Counted from the stretch's first letter, positions 1-10,119 are shown. The stretch is 51,627 nt of DNA from Bacillus canaveralius (GCF_002860125.1 NZ_PGVA01000007.1:1-51627), one strand, 5' to 3'. Numbers and translations are program-made. Notes: generated by a model not told the origin, from the letters alone.

Positions 1-248
1 AGGTGGAACACCCTGAAACCCGAGGACAAGAAGACAATATCTAATTCCTGTTTTCTACTCTACGTGCTTCACTTAGTCTCTCTTTCGTTGTCTTTCTGGA
101 GACAACTATAGTAAAATATAAAAGAGCTTCGCAATGCTGATAACTAGCATTAACAAGGTATTTTTAAAAAAGAACTCGCCTTTTCAAATTTCATTTTACG
201 AACTGCATACTAATAGAATTGAAATTGTTCTGATTCACAGCGCAGATT
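1..248. other. Window edge, upstream of the RsbR paralogue
   Basis: No complete gene is visible. A short open frame from 3 to 44 on the plus strand ends in TAA with an acidic tail and could be the last residues of the preceding gene, but it is too short to identify. In B. subtilis the genes on this side of csbA are yvkN and minJ; that is context only. A weak TTGTCT-18-TAAAAT promoter-like pair lies at 88-117. Confidence 0.3.
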
Positions 249-287
249 TTGCTTGCATTCGATTGTTACCAGGGGGAGGACGCGGCT

Positions 288-1136
288 ATGGAAAATAATA
301 ATAGCCAGCTTCATGATTATATGATCAGCCATACAAACGAAATGACAGATGAATGGCTTTCAAGCCGGGACACAGCTGGATCGCTGATGTATTCGCCGGA
401 TGCTCCTGAGGAAGTTGTCAACAGGCTTCGTGAACAGAATGGCCTGACGGTTGTGGCGGTCTCAAAAGTGTTTTTAGATTCTGAAAATGTTTTTAACGAA
501 TATATAGAAAATTGGGCGTCGGAAGTTGGGAAGGACCGGGCTAACAGCAGCGTACCGATTTTTGAGGTTATCCACCATGTGAAGGTTTTTCGGGACATCT
601 ACTGGAAGCAGGTTAAAAACTATTTCCTTGAACATCAAAAAGATGCACACCTCGAAGAGATCTTTCATTGGAGCAGCCGCGTCAATTCTGCTTTTGACAC
701 GATTATTGAAAAGTTCTCTGAGCACTATTACCGGGCAACGCTCGATATGCTTGTTTCTCAGCAGGCGTTGATCCAGGAGCTAAGCAGTCCGGTTATACCG
801 ATTTCCGATGACATTGGCGTGCTGCCGCTGATCGGTGATATTGATACCCGGCGGGCGAAGATTATACTGGAATCGACCTTAAATCAATGTATTCAAAAGC
901 AAGTAAAGCATTTATTTATCGATTTGTCAGGCGTGATTATTATCGATACAATGGTCGCCCAACAGATCTTTCAAGTGATCGCTGCATTGCGAATTGTCGG
1001 CGTCAAAACGACTTTATCCGGTTTGCGGCCGGAGGTTGCCCAAATCGCGACGCAACTTGGCGTCAACTTTAAAGATGTAGATATTCAAAACAATCTGGCG
1101 CGGGCTCTTCGTAAACTGGGATTCAACCATTCCTAA
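288..1136 (+). CDS. RsbR-family STAS-domain stressosome protein (RsbT co-antagonist paralogue)
   Basis: The 282-residue protein has the two-part build of RsbR paralogues: an N-terminal helical, globin-like sensory half (about 1-150) and a C-terminal STAS domain (about 165-275). STAS is recognised by the strand/loop DLSGVIIIDT (Thr221) followed by GLRPEVAQ. In B. subtilis such proteins form the stressosome with RsbS and release RsbT to activate sigma-B. The start at 288 is chosen because AGGGGGAGGA (271-280) lies at good spacing; the in-frame ATG at 249 has none. Thr221 matches the first phosphorylated Thr of RsbRA, but the position corresponding to the second appears to be Ile253. No rsbS, rsbT or sigB is adjacent. 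Which RsbR paralogue this is cannot be decided. Confidence 0.85.
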   Translation: MENNNSQLHDYMISHTNEMTDEWLSSRDTAGSLMYSPDAPEEVVNRLREQNGLTVVAVSKVFLDSENVFNEYIENWASEVGKDRANSSVPIFEVIHHVKVFRDIYWKQVKNYFLEHQKDAHLEEIFHWSSRVNSAFDTIIEKFSEHYYRATLDMLVSQQALIQELSSPVIPISDDIGVLPLIGDIDTRRAKIILESTLNQCIQKQVKHLFIDLSGVIIIDTMVAQQIFQVIAALRIVGVKTTLSGLRPEVAQIATQLGVNFKDVDIQNNLARALRKLGFNHS

Positions 1137-1184
1137 AGCAATGTGAGGGTTTACAGCTAATTATGTTTAAAAGAGGTGTGGCTA

Positions 1185-1418
1185 TTGGCTATTAAGTATT
1201 TATCAGCCCTTATATTGCCTGGACTGCTGGTGCTATTTTTCGCCAGGGTCACATACAGTAATGTTATCGGCTTAGTGTTAACCGTTGCATTAATTGCAGC
1301 TTCTGTCTATAAAGGCTACACGGATTCGTTCCTGTTGATCATTGTTGATGCTTTCTCATTAACAGCAGGATTCTGGTACGCTAAAAGAATGAAACAAAAG
1401 ATAAAGAAAAGTGCTTAA
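1185..1418 (+). CDS. csbA: CsbA-family small membrane protein
   Basis: A 77-residue hydrophobic protein with two or three membrane segments and a basic C-terminus (KRMKQKIKK). Sequence features such as FARVTYSNVIG and KGYTDSFLLIIVDAFS, and the place directly before uvrB, match CsbA (DUF2198), a sigma-B-controlled membrane protein of unknown function. I place the start at the TTG at 1185 because AAGAGGTG (1171-1178) is then correctly spaced; the GTG at 1176 overlaps that site. No clear sigma-B promoter was found in front of it. Confidence 0.8.
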   Translation: MAIKYLSALILPGLLVLFFARVTYSNVIGLVLTVALIAASVYKGYTDSFLLIIVDAFSLTAGFWYAKRMKQKIKKSA

Positions 1419-1453
1419 AAAACCTGCCCCGGGAAGCCGCTGGCAGGTTTTTA
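1417..1453 (+). terminator. Intrinsic terminator after csbA
   Basis: Inverted repeat AAAAACCTGCC / GGCAGGTTTTT with a 13-nt loop and a T-run on the plus strand, directly at the csbA stop codon. Confidence 0.85.
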
Positions 1454-1545
1454 TTGTCGTGTTTAGAATCGTTACCCAGTATAAAGGAATCTACCTAGAT
1501 TAGCATTGGTCAAAAAAGGTTAAATCTAACCATTTTTGGAAAAAA

Positions 1546-1559
1546 CGAATATCCGTTCG
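1546..1559 (+). promoter_or_regulatory. SOS (LexA/DinR) box upstream of uvrB
   Basis: CGAATATCCGTTCG fits the Bacillus LexA consensus CGAACnnnnGTTCG with one mismatch (T for C at the fifth base). It lies 150 bp before the uvrB start and next to the promoter elements, as expected for damage-inducible uvrBA. Confidence 0.85.
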
Positions 1560-1566
1560 CATTTTA

Positions 1567-1597
1567 TTGGTTTGTTTTAGGTGGTTTGTGGTAGAAT
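1567..1597 (+). promoter_or_regulatory. uvrBA promoter
   Basis: Extended -10 element TGG-TAGAAT at 1589-1597, with a weak TTGGTT at 1567-1572 (19-bp spacing). An alternative -35, TTGGAA at 1536-1541, would place the SOS box between the promoter elements. Confidence 0.55.
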
Positions 1598-1711
1598 GTT
1601 GATATGAGTTTTTTGATGAAAACCTATAAAACGATCTTTTGTTTCTATATTTAAGGAAATGAGTAGATTGTTTCGATATATTTCTGTTTTGTTTGAAAAG
1701 GAGGTTTGTTT

Positions 1712-3691
1712 ATGAAGGGCCAATTTGAGTTAGTCTCGAAATATTCCCCGCAAGGCGACCAGCCGGAAGCGATTAAAAAAATCGTTGCCGGACTCAAAGC
1801 GGGCGAGCGTTACCAGACCTTGCTCGGGGCAACCGGAACAGGGAAGACATTCACGATTTCCAATGTTATTAAGGAAGTCAATCGACCTACGCTCATTATT
1901 GCTCACAACAAAACACTGGCCGGACAGCTATATAGCGAGTTTAAGGAATTCTTCCCGAATAACGCCGTGGAGTATTTTGTAAGCTATTACGACTATTATC
2001 AGCCAGAGGCATATGTCCCGCACACGGATACATTTATCGAAAAAGATTCAAGCATCAATGATGAAATTGATAAACTGCGCCACTCTGCGACTTCTTCGTT
2101 ATTTGAGCGGAAAGATGTCATTATTATTGCCAGTGTTTCCTGTATTTATGGTCTCGGTTCCCCGGAAGAATACCGGGAACTTGTTGTATCGCTAAGGTCA
2201 GGAATGGAGATTGAACGTAACCAGCTGCTCCGGCGTCTTGTTGATATTCAATATGCACGAAATGATATTGATTTTAAACGGGGAACATTCCGGGTTCGCG
2301 GCGATGTCGTTGAAATTTTTCCTGTCGCAAAGGATGAACACTGTTTGCGTGTAGAGTTTTTTGGAGATGAAATTGACAGGATTCGTGAAGTAGATGCATT
2401 GACAGGTGAAATTATCGGCGAGCGCGACCATATTGCGATTTTTCCTGCTTCCCACTTCGTTACCCGGGAAGAGAAAATGCGCAAAGCAATTGAGAACATT
2501 GAACAAGAGCTGGAGGAGCAATTGGCGAAGCTTCGTGCCGAGGATAAGCTATTGGAAGCACAGCGCCTCGAACAACGGACCCGTTATGATCTGGAAATGA
2601 TGCGGGAAATGGGCTTTTGCTCGGGTATTGAAAACTATTCCCGCCATTTAACGCTGAGAGCTGCCGGGTCAACTCCTTATACTTTGCTTGATTATTTTCC
2701 CGAAGACCTCCTGATTGTAGTCGATGAGTCTCATGTTACACTCCCGCAAATTCGTGGTATGTACAATGGTGACCAGGCCAGAAAGAACGTCCTCGTTGAG
2801 CATGGTTTCCGCTTGCCATCTGCGCTGGACAACCGACCGCTCATGTTTGATGAATTTGAAAAACACGTCAATCAAATTGTCTACGTATCCGCTACACCTG
2901 GACCGTTTGAGATAGAGCATACGCCGACAATGATTGAACAAATCATCCGGCCAACCGGACTGCTTGACCCAACCATTGAAGTTCGCCCGATTGAAGGGCA
3001 AATAGACAATTTAATCGGCGAAATCCAGGAGCGAATTGACAAGAATGAGCGGGTTCTTATTACGACGCTGACGAAAAAGATGTCAGAGGATTTAACAGAT
3101 TATTTAAAAGAAATCGGTATTAAAGTTCAGTATCTGCATTCCGAGGTCAAGACACTGGAACGAATCGAAATTATTCGTGAATTGCGCCTCGGAAAATATG
3201 ATGCACTGGTCGGGATCAACCTGTTACGGGAAGGACTTGACATTCCGGAAGTCTCGCTCGTTGCGATTCTTGATGCGGATAAGGAAGGCTTCCTCCGTTC
3301 TGAACGTTCGTTGATCCAGACGATAGGCCGGGCGGCGAGAAATGCCAATGGCCAGGTAATCATGTATGCCGATCGGATCACCAATTCAATGGAACTGGCG
3401 CTTAATGAAACGAAACGGCGCCGTGAGATACAGGAAGAATATAATACGAAGCACGGTATTACACCGCAAACAATTCAAAAAGACATTCGCGACTCGATTC
3501 GTGCAACCTATGCGGCCGAAGAGAAGGAAGAATATAAACCGGCGGCATCTATTGGCAAGCTCAATAAGAAAGAACGTGAAAAACTGTTAGTCAGCATGGA
3601 AAAAGAAATGAAGGACGCGGCCAAAGCGTTAAACTTTGAACGGGCCGCCGAGCTTCGTGATTTAATATTAGAGTTAAAAGCGGAAGGATGA
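1712..3691 (+). CDS. uvrB: Excinuclease ABC subunit B
   Basis: UvrB is the damage-verifying helicase-like subunit of nucleotide excision repair; it receives damaged DNA from UvrA and recruits UvrC. The 659-residue product is full length. Walker A GATGTGKT is at residues 39-46, the aromatic beta-hairpin [12 protein letters not shown] lies near 92-103, helicase motifs include DESH and GRAARN, and a C-terminal UVR motif ([14 protein letters not shown]) provides the UvrC contact. Start: ATG 1712 with AAAGGAGG at 1697-1704; the TTG at 1706 is too close to the site. uvrA follows after 7 bp, so the two are co-transcribed from the SOS-box promoter. Confidence 0.98.
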   Translation: MKGQFELVSKYSPQGDQPEAIKKIVAGLKAGERYQTLLGATGTGKTFTISNVIKEVNRPTLIIAHNKTLAGQLYSEFKEFFPNNAVEYFVSYYDYYQPEAYVPHTDTFIEKDSSINDEIDKLRHSATSSLFERKDVIIIASVSCIYGLGSPEEYRELVVSLRSGMEIERNQLLRRLVDIQYARNDIDFKRGTFRVRGDVVEIFPVAKDEHCLRVEFFGDEIDRIREVDALTGEIIGERDHIAIFPASHFVTREEKMRKAIENIEQELEEQLAKLRAEDKLLEAQRLEQRTRYDLEMMREMGFCSGIENYSRHLTLRAAGSTPYTLLDYFPEDLLIVVDESHVTLPQIRGMYNGDQARKNVLVEHGFRLPSALDNRPLMFDEFEKHVNQIVYVSATPGPFEIEHTPTMIEQIIRPTGLLDPTIEVRPIEGQIDNLIGEIQERIDKNERVLITTLTKKMSEDLTDYLKEIGIKVQYLHSEVKTLERIEIIRELRLGKYDALVGINLLREGLDIPEVSLVAILDADKEGFLRSERSLIQTIGRAARNANGQVIMYADRITNSMELALNETKRRREIQEEYNTKHGITPQTIQKDIRDSIRATYAAEEKEEYKPAASIGKLNKKEREKLLVSMEKEMKDAAKALNFERAAELRDLILELKAEG

Positions 3692-3698
3692 CGGTTAC

Positions 3699-6575
3699 AT
3701 GGCTATGGATAAACTGATTGTGAAAGGTGCGAGAGCCCACAATTTAAAGAATGTTGATGTCACGATTCCGAGAGATAAGCTTGTTGTTTTGACAGGATTG
3801 TCGGGATCCGGAAAGTCGTCATTGGCTTTTGACACGATTTACGCAGAAGGCCAGCGCCGCTATGTTGAATCGCTTTCCGCCTATGCCCGCCAATTTCTCG
3901 GGCAAATGGATAAGCCGGATGTCGATGCCATCGAAGGGTTATCCCCGGCTATTTCGATTGACCAGAAAACGACGAGCCGGAATCCCCGTTCGACTGTTGG
4001 AACGGTGACGGAAATTTATGATTATTTGCGTCTGCTTTTTGCGCGGGTGGGCCGGCCGGTTTGTCCGGTCCACAACGTTGAAATCTCCTCGCAAACGATT
4101 GAACAAATGGTCGACCGTATCATGGAGTATCCGGAAAGAACAAAGCTGCAGGTTCTTGCTCCAATCGTTTCCGGAAGAAAAGGTACGCATCTTAAAGTAC
4201 TTGAGGATATAAAAAAGCAAGGCTATGTCCGGGTCAGAATCAACGGGGAAATGCACGAAATCGGTGATGACATTGAGCTTGATAAAAATAAGAAGCACTC
4301 GATCGAAGTGGTCATCGACCGTATTGTTGTTAAAGAAGGGGTGGAAGCGCGTCTTGCAGACTCCCTTGAAGCAGCTCTAAGTCTGGGGGAAGGCAAAGTT
4401 GTCATTGATGTCATCGGGGAAGCTGAGCTTCTTTTCAGCGAGCATCATGCTTGCCCGCTCTGCGGATTTTCTATCGGCGAGCTTGAACCGCGCATGTTTT
4501 CTTTTAACAGTCCTTTCGGTGCTTGTCCTGACTGCGATGGCCTTGGCGCAAAGCGCGAAGTCGATGAGGATCTGGTCATACCTAACCGGGACCTGTCGTT
4601 GCGGGATCATGCGATTGCTCCATGGGAACCGACGAGCTCGCAATATTATCCGCAGCTTCTTGAAGCGGTATGCAATCATTATGGAGTTGATATGGATACA
4701 CCTGTTAAAGACATCCCCGGCCATTTGCTTGATAAAATCCTTTACGGTTCAAACGAGGACAGAATTTATTTTCGTTATGAAAATGATTTTGGCCAAATAC
4801 GGGAAAATTATATTGAATTTGAAGGCGTTATTCGCAATGTTGAGCGGCGCTTTAAAGAAACAAGCTCCGATTATATTCGCGAACAAATGGAAAAATATAT
4901 GGGTGAAAAGCCTTGTCCAACCTGTAAAGGCAACCGTCTAAAAAAGGAAAGCCTTGCGGTTCTCATAGCAGGACAGCATATTAGCCAGGTAACGGCTCGT
5001 TCGATTGAAGAGGCATACCAGTTTTTTGAGAATTTACAGCTAACAGATAAAGAAATGAAGATTGCTAACCTTATTTTTCGCGAAATAAAGGAACGCCTTG
5101 GCTTTCTGATTAATGTTGGGCTTGATTATTTAACGCTAAGCCGGGCAGCCGGAACCCTTTCAGGCGGGGAAGCCCAGCGGATCCGCCTTGCAACACAAAT
5201 CGGATCCCGTCTAACGGGCGTTCTCTATATCCTGGATGAACCATCAATCGGCTTGCATCAGCGCGACAATGATCGCTTGATTGAGACCTTAAAAAACATG
5301 CGTGACATCGGTAATACATTGATTGTCGTTGAGCATGATGAGGATACGATGATTGCTGCGGATTACTTGATTGATGTCGGGCCAGGTGCCGGGGTTCACG
5401 GCGGTGAAATTATTTCAGCCGGGACCCCTGAAGAAGTTATGAATGATCCGGCCTCATTAACCGGCCAATACCTGTCTGGCAAAAAGTTCATCCCGCTTCC
5501 GGTTGAACGGCGCAAAGCAAATGGCCGTTATCTTGAAATTAAAGGGGCACGGGAAAATAATTTAAACAATGTTTCCGTAAAGCTACCATTAGGGCTGTTT
5601 ATTGCGGTTACAGGCGTGTCCGGCTCTGGTAAGAGTACGCTTATCAATGAAATTCTTCATAAAAAACTTGCCCAGCAGCTTCACCATGCGAAAAGCAAAC
5701 CGGGTGAGCATAAGGACATAAAGGGAATTGACCATTTAGAAAAGGTCATTGATATAGACCAGTCGCCAATCGGGCGGACGCCTCGTTCAAATCCGGCAAC
5801 CTATACCGGTGTGTTTGATGATATCCGCGATGTGTTTGCTTCGACGAATGAAGCAAAGGTGCGGGGCTATAAAAAAGGCCGTTTTAGCTTTAATGTCAAG
5901 GGCGGACGCTGTGAAGCATGCCGTGGGGATGGAATTATCAAGATCGAAATGCACTTTTTACCTGATGTATATGTTCCATGTGAAGTTTGCCATGGCAAGC
6001 GGTACAACCGGGAGACGCTCGAAGTGAAATATAAAGGCAAGAATATTTCCGACATTTTAAATATGACGGTTGAAGACGCGAATGAATTTTTTGAAAACAT
6101 TCCGAAAATCAAACGAAAGCTGCAAACGATTGCTGATGTCGGGCTTGGCTATATTACATTAGGGCAGCCGGCCACAACGCTGTCAGGAGGAGAAGCACAA
6201 AGGGTTAAACTGGCCTCCGAGCTGCACCGCCGTTCATCCGGACGATCACTTTATATTCTTGACGAACCGACAACCGGACTGCATGTTGATGATATCTCGA
6301 GACTTTTGGTTGTCCTGCAACGGCTTGTCGACAACGGTGATACAGTGCTGGTGATTGAACATAATCTTGACGTCATCAAAGCGGCTGATTATATCGTTGA
6401 CCTCGGTCCGGAAGGCGGGGACCGGGGTGGCACCATTGTTGCTTCTGGAACACCGGAACAGGTAGCCAAAGTGCCTGCTTCGTACACTGGAAAGTATTTA
6501 AAGCCGGTCCTCGATCGAGACCGATTGCGAATGAAGAAACTGATTGAAGAGAAAGAACGCGTTGCGAATTCATAA
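3699..6575 (+). CDS. uvrA: Excinuclease ABC subunit A
   Basis: UvrA is the ABC-type ATPase dimer that finds DNA lesions and loads UvrB. The 958-residue protein has two ATPase modules: Walker A GLSGSGKS near residues 33-40 and GVSGSGKS near 639-646, each with an LSGGEAQR signature (the second followed by VKLA). Zinc-binding cysteine pairs are visible at CPLC/CPDC in the first half and CEAC/CEVC in the second, and the insertion and UvrB-binding regions are of normal length. The start codon follows uvrB by 7 bp with GGAAGGA as ribosome site inside the uvrB end. Confidence 0.98.
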   Translation: MAMDKLIVKGARAHNLKNVDVTIPRDKLVVLTGLSGSGKSSLAFDTIYAEGQRRYVESLSAYARQFLGQMDKPDVDAIEGLSPAISIDQKTTSRNPRSTVGTVTEIYDYLRLLFARVGRPVCPVHNVEISSQTIEQMVDRIMEYPERTKLQVLAPIVSGRKGTHLKVLEDIKKQGYVRVRINGEMHEIGDDIELDKNKKHSIEVVIDRIVVKEGVEARLADSLEAALSLGEGKVVIDVIGEAELLFSEHHACPLCGFSIGELEPRMFSFNSPFGACPDCDGLGAKREVDEDLVIPNRDLSLRDHAIAPWEPTSSQYYPQLLEAVCNHYGVDMDTPVKDIPGHLLDKILYGSNEDRIYFRYENDFGQIRENYIEFEGVIRNVERRFKETSSDYIREQMEKYMGEKPCPTCKGNRLKKESLAVLIAGQHISQVTARSIEEAYQFFENLQLTDKEMKIANLIFREIKERLGFLINVGLDYLTLSRAAGTLSGGEAQRIRLATQIGSRLTGVLYILDEPSIGLHQRDNDRLIETLKNMRDIGNTLIVVEHDEDTMIAADYLIDVGPGAGVHGGEIISAGTPEEVMNDPASLTGQYLSGKKFIPLPVERRKANGRYLEIKGARENNLNNVSVKLPLGLFIAVTGVSGSGKSTLINEILHKKLAQQLHHAKSKPGEHKDIKGIDHLEKVIDIDQSPIGRTPRSNPATYTGVFDDIRDVFASTNEAKVRGYKKGRFSFNVKGGRCEACRGDGIIKIEMHFLPDVYVPCEVCHGKRYNRETLEVKYKGKNISDILNMTVEDANEFFENIPKIKRKLQTIADVGLGYITLGQPATTLSGGEAQRVKLASELHRRSSGRSLYILDEPTTGLHVDDISRLLVVLQRLVDNGDTVLVIEHNLDVIKAADYIVDLGPEGGDRGGTIVASGTPEQVAKVPASYTGKYLKPVLDRDRLRMKKLIEEKERVANS

Positions 6576-6582
6576 AATGAGC

Positions 6583-6624
6583 GAGCAGCTGTCTTAAAAT
6601 AGGCAGCTGCTCTTTTAGTTTTTA
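6583..6624 (+). terminator. Terminator after uvrA
   Basis: GAGCAGCTGtC / GgCAGCTGCTC hairpin (6583-6612) followed by TTTTAGTTTTT. Confidence 0.85.
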
Positions 6625-6749
6625 AATAGATGTTGATCTCTTTTCACAACGTTAAAGGTCTTAATCCAAACTCATTCCCGGGGCCGAGGTGTCGATCCGA
6701 TGCAGTGTGGTAAAGTAATAGTAAGTATATTACCGAAAATAAAATTGGC

Positions 6750-6776
6750 TGAAACTTTGGGTCACTTCCTTGCGTA
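6750..6776 (+). promoter_or_regulatory. ECF-sigma (SigW/SigM-like) promoter of yvlBCD
   Basis: TGAAAC (6750-6755) and CGTA (6773-6776) are separated by 17 bp. This fits the extracytoplasmic-function sigma consensus (TGAAAC, about 16 bp, CGTA) of B. subtilis SigW and SigM. The yvlABCD operon of B. subtilis belongs to the SigW regulon, which supports the reading. The rest of the 285-bp gap 6625-6910 holds nothing else I can identify; it implies an untranslated leader of about 130 nt. Confidence 0.65.
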
Positions 6777-6910
6777 CTACAATTAAGGAGTTGAACGTAA
6801 TCAATACAAAAAGGTTGCTTTAAGTTATTTTAATGTAATATTTGCCGTGTGTATTCAGTGATTGTAACTCAGAAATCCGTTCATAAATCATTCTTGTTGG
6901 AGGGAAGATA

Positions 6911-8032
6911 ATGAAAGAGGAACGCAAGCGCATATTAAAGTTGGTCGAAGAAGGCAAGCTTTCTGTGGAAGAAGCATTAACCCTGTTGGAAGGGCTTGAC
7001 GATGCAAGCAAGTCGAAGGAACCAAAGCAGCAGGATAGCGTCCATGAAATATCGACAAACGTCGAATTTCAGGAAGCAAAGAAAGAGCAGTCTACCCACC
7101 AAAAGCTGCAATCGACAAAAGACAAGATTTTTGAATTTGTCGATACCGCTTTCCAGAAAATAAAGGATTTCGATCTGGATTTTAACTTTGGTCATTCGGT
7201 CGATATATCGCATATTTTTCAGCATGGCGATGCGTTTTTAAAGGAGATAGACATTGACATAGCGAACGGGTCTATTCGAGTTTTACCGGGGAACGAGCGC
7301 GATGTCCGGATAGAATGCCACGCCAGGATCTACCGTGTCGAAAATCAGGACGAAGCGAGACGAAGCTTTTTAAAGGATACGATCTTTGCAATTGAAGGTG
7401 AGAAGCTCCGTTTTGTGACCCAGCAAAAGTGGATGAAAATTGATGCAACAGTCTATATTCCTGCGGACGAATACGAGCATGTGAAGGTGCGGATATTTAA
7501 CGGGTATATTGCCGGCAATGGTTTATGCGCGAAAAATTGCAAAGTAAAGACAGCTAACGGGAAGATTAATCTTGATGGCGTAAGCTGCGAAAAGCTGGAA
7601 GCAGAAACAGCCAACGGTCCGATCACGATTGTTGGCAGCAGGATTGGAGAGGTTGATGCGGAAACGATTAACGGGCCGATAAAATTAGAAGGGGACTTTG
7701 CCGAGGTAGATATCCAGACCTTTAATGGCAATGTTCATTGCTCACTTACAGGGGATAGGGCCGAACGCATTATCGCAAAAGGAGCAACGGGGAGCATTGA
7801 ATTATTCATTCCTGAGAAGCTCGCGGTCAATGGGAATTTGAGAACGAACCTCGGTGGTTTTACCGTAGACCTTGAGGGTATTCAAATAGTTGACGAAAAA
7901 AACGAAATTGCCCAAAAAACAATGACCTTCAAGCCTGTTAACGAGGAGATCAGAACTGTAAATCTGTCTGCAGAAACAAAAACAGGCTCGATTTCGGTGC
8001 GGAAATCTTTTGGAATTAATTTAAAAAAATAG
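6911..8032 (+). CDS. yvlB: YvlB-like protein: SHOCT-like N-terminus and DUF4097 beta-solenoid
   Basis: The 373-residue protein begins with a short amphipathic motif (KRILKLVEEGKLSVEEALTLLEGL), as in YvlB and the enterococcal daptomycin-response protein LiaX. After a charged linker there is a DUF4097 region (about 110-370) with repeated strand-turn units such as VKTANGKINLDG, ETANGPITI and ETINGPIKLEG, typical of a right-handed beta-helix adhesin-like fold. No signal peptide is evident. It heads an operon with yvlC (11-bp gap) and yvlD behind an ECF-like promoter, which suggests envelope-stress sensing. The biochemical function is unknown. B. subtilis also has yvlA in front; here it is absent. 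Confidence 0.85.
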   Translation: MKEERKRILKLVEEGKLSVEEALTLLEGLDDASKSKEPKQQDSVHEISTNVEFQEAKKEQSTHQKLQSTKDKIFEFVDTAFQKIKDFDLDFNFGHSVDISHIFQHGDAFLKEIDIDIANGSIRVLPGNERDVRIECHARIYRVENQDEARRSFLKDTIFAIEGEKLRFVTQQKWMKIDATVYIPADEYEHVKVRIFNGYIAGNGLCAKNCKVKTANGKINLDGVSCEKLEAETANGPITIVGSRIGEVDAETINGPIKLEGDFAEVDIQTFNGNVHCSLTGDRAERIIAKGATGSIELFIPEKLAVNGNLRTNLGGFTVDLEGIQIVDEKNEIAQKTMTFKPVNEEIRTVNLSAETKTGSISVRKSFGINLKK

Positions 8033-8043
8033 GAGGAATGGAA

Positions 8044-8232
8044 ATGAAGCTTGTCCGATCGCGAACAGACCGCAAGCTGGCAGGTGTCCTTGGTGGTTTA
8101 GCCCAGTCACTTGGCATAAATGCAACGATTTTACGAGTATTATTTGTCATTCTCCTTTTCTTGACCGGGTTTTTCCCGTTGACGATTGTTTACCTCGTTC
8201 TAGTGTTTATTTTGCCTAATAAGGAGTACTAA
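8044..8232 (+). CDS. yvlC: PspC-domain membrane protein YvlC
   Basis: A 62-residue PspC-domain protein: basic N-terminus (KLVRSRTDRKLAGVLGGLAQSLGI) followed by a long hydrophobic segment (residues about 28-58) that spans the membrane. PspC proteins act in phage-shock and envelope-stress responses, usually by interacting with partner proteins at the membrane. Start ATG 8044 is preferred over 8038 because AGGAGG (8031-8036) is 7 bp upstream. It is sandwiched between yvlB and yvlD. Confidence 0.85.
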   Translation: MKLVRSRTDRKLAGVLGGLAQSLGINATILRVLFVILLFLTGFFPLTIVYLVLVFILPNKEY

Positions 8233-8235
8233 CAG

Positions 8236-8592
8236 ATGAGATGGCTGCTCGGTATAGGAATTAACTCGGTGTTATTTATGGCAATAGCCGGTTATTTTGA
8301 AGATTTTTATTTAGAGGGTTTTGGTTCGGCACTTGCTGCGAGTGTTATTTTAGCGGTGCTTAATATTCTTGTTCGTCCGATTCTGATTTTGCTCACATTG
8401 CCTGTTACAGTTCTGACCCTCGGTCTGTTTTTATTTGTCGTGAATGCAATCACGTTACTTTTGACAGATGGAATCATGGGCACTGCGTTTGAAATTGAAG
8501 GATTCGGTATGGCGTTGCTTGTAGCAGTGCTTATGGCGGCAGTTAACCTGATTATTCAAAAAGCTGTGATCAAACCTGCAAGTCAAAAATAA
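8236..8592 (+). CDS. yvlD: Phage-holin family 4 type membrane protein YvlD
   Basis: A 118-residue integral membrane protein with four hydrophobic segments (about 3-20, 28-48, 52-78, 88-112). The motif NILVRPILILLTLPVTVLTLG is typical of the YvlD/holin-family-4 (DUF360) group. The family is linked by neighbourhood to envelope stress; no holin activity can be inferred. It starts 3 bp after yvlC with AAGGAG at 8220-8225, and closes the yvl operon before a bidirectional terminator. Confidence 0.85.
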   Translation: MRWLLGIGINSVLFMAIAGYFEDFYLEGFGSALAASVILAVLNILVRPILILLTLPVTVLTLGLFLFVVNAITLLLTDGIMGTAFEIEGFGMALLVAVLMAAVNLIIQKAVIKPASQK

Positions 8593-8599
8593 ATCAGGG

Positions 8600-8636
8600 A
8601 AGCCGGCACTCCAATCGGTGCCGGCTTTTCCTTTTT
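8600..8636. terminator. Shared terminator between yvlD and nagR
   Basis: Perfect 10-bp stem AAGCCGGCAC / GTGCCGGCTT (8600-8609, 8618-8627) with T-rich flank on the plus strand; convergent genes yvlD and nagR end on either side. The minus-strand T-tail is poorer. Confidence 0.85.
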
Positions 8637-8641
8637 CGAAC

Positions 8642-9370
8642 CTATTTGCCACGCTGCATTGAGTGGATAAATTTATAACGGTCAGCGCGGTATGCCGATT
8701 TGACGTATTCAAACGGTGTGCCATCCTTTAAAAAGGAAGAGCGATGGATTAATAAGATAGGCGCGCCTTTTTCAATCTGTAAATGCTTTATTTCTATGTC
8801 TTTTGCGATTGCAGCCTCGATCTGCTGGGTAGCCTCATGGATAGTGAATGACAGCTTCTCCTCAATATAACGGTAGAGGGATTGGTTGATGATCTCTTCA
8901 GTGAGGCCCTTTATTAAGTTCGCAGGTAGATAAGTAGTCTCCAGCGCCATCGGAGCTGCATCTGCAAGGCGAACCCGCTTAATTTCGTAAACAGGTGTAT
9001 TTTCTTTTATGTTTAGGCGGTGAGCTGTTTCAGCCCCGGCGGCAATGATCTCGAAAGAAAGCAGCTTACTGCTCGGCTTCATTCCCCGTTCGATCATATC
9101 CTCGGTAAAGCTCGTTAATCCGTGGAGCCGCTGCTCTACTTTTTTCTTATTGACAAATGTTCCTTTTCCTTTTTGTCGGTATAAATAACCATCACTAACT
9201 AGATTGTTCAGCGCCTGCCTGACGGTCATTCTGCTGATCTGGTACCGTTCCGCATATTCCCGTTCGGATGGAATCGCCTCGTCCGCTTTAATGGCACCGC
9301 TCTCAATTTTGCTTTTAAGGTGTTCTTCAAGCTGATGATATATAGGAATCGGTGAGTTTTTATCAATCAT
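8642..9370 (-). CDS. nagR: GntR/HutC-family repressor NagR (YvoA)
   Basis: A 242-residue regulator with an N-terminal winged helix (about 5-70; EREYAERYQISRMTVRQALNNLVSDG) and a C-terminal UTRA effector domain (about 90-235). In B. subtilis NagR/YvoA represses N-acetylglucosamine genes and is released by glucosamine-6-phosphate or GlcNAc-6-phosphate. The place directly after nagA-nagB (23-bp gap) fixes the identity. Two HutC-type operators (core GTnTAnAC) in this window, before nagA and before murP, are the expected targets. Ribosome site AAGGAGA lies 8 bp upstream of the ATG. Confidence 0.93.
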   Translation of the reverse strand: MIDKNSPIPIYHQLEEHLKSKIESGAIKADEAIPSEREYAERYQISRMTVRQALNNLVSDGYLYRQKGKGTFVNKKKVEQRLHGLTSFTEDMIERGMKPSSKLLSFEIIAAGAETAHRLNIKENTPVYEIKRVRLADAAPMALETTYLPANLIKGLTEEIINQSLYRYIEEKLSFTIHEATQQIEAAIAKDIEIKHLQIEKGAPILLIHRSSFLKDGTPFEYVKSAYRADRYKFIHSMQRGK

Positions 9371-9393
9371 GGTCGATTCTCCTTGTCTTTATG

Positions 9394-10119
9394 CTAAATC
9401 AAATTCAATGCGTCCTCATCAGCAAAAATCGTGACGTTTTTATGCAACTTCAATGCTGAAGCCGGAAATTGTTCATCGGCATCACCGCCAATTAGCCGCG
9501 CGATCGCGTCTGCTTTGGAAGATCCGGACGCCAAAAGGTAAATTTCCGCACTGTCTAAAATTGTTGCAATTCCCATTGTGATTGCCGAAGTCGGAACTTC
9601 ATCGACGGACGTGAAAAATCTGGAATTTGCCTGCCGGGTACTCTCTGCAAGGGAAACAACATGGGTTCTGCTAGTAAAAGGGGTACCTGGTTCATTGAAG
9701 CCGATATGCCCATTATGCCCGATTCCCAATATTTGCAGATCGATTCCGCCAAGAGCTTGAATCGTCTTTTCATAGCGGGCGCACTCAGTAAGCAGGTCCG
9801 TCGCAGTGCCGTTAGGTATGAACGCCCGCTCAAGCGGAAGATCGATATGATCAAAAAACTCACGGCACATGAAAGAATGATAGCTGTTCCGGTCCTTTTG
9901 ATCAAGGCCGATATATTCGTCAAGATTAACGGAGGCAGCCTGCTGATAGGAGGTGCCGCAATGCTTGTGGTCTTCAATGATGCAACGATAGACGCCTTTC
10001 GGTGTGCTGCCGGTAGCAAGCCCTAAAGTAATATCGGGTTTGCTGCGCACCTTCTCAATAATCCCTTTTGCAGCTTTCATGCTCATTTCTTCATAGTTGC
10101 TTGCACGAACAATCTTCAT
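9394..10119 (-). CDS. nagB: Glucosamine-6-phosphate deaminase
   Basis: NagB converts glucosamine-6-phosphate to fructose-6-phosphate and ammonia, feeding amino sugars into glycolysis. The 241-residue protein is normal for the short Bacillus form. Visible motifs: LGLATGSTP (phosphate binding), NLDEYIGL (catalytic Asp), and GIGHNGHIGFNEPG (catalytic His and Glu). The start is the ATG at 10119, which overlaps the nagA stop codon as ATGA, so translation is coupled. A longer open frame to 10164 would add residues unlike any NagB. Confidence 0.96.
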   Translation of the reverse strand: MKIVRASNYEEMSMKAAKGIIEKVRSKPDITLGLATGSTPKGVYRCIIEDHKHCGTSYQQAASVNLDEYIGLDQKDRNSYHSFMCREFFDHIDLPLERAFIPNGTATDLLTECARYEKTIQALGGIDLQILGIGHNGHIGFNEPGTPFTSRTHVVSLAESTRQANSRFFTSVDEVPTSAITMGIATILDSAEIYLLASGSSKADAIARLIGGDADEQFPASALKLHKNVTIFADEDALNLI

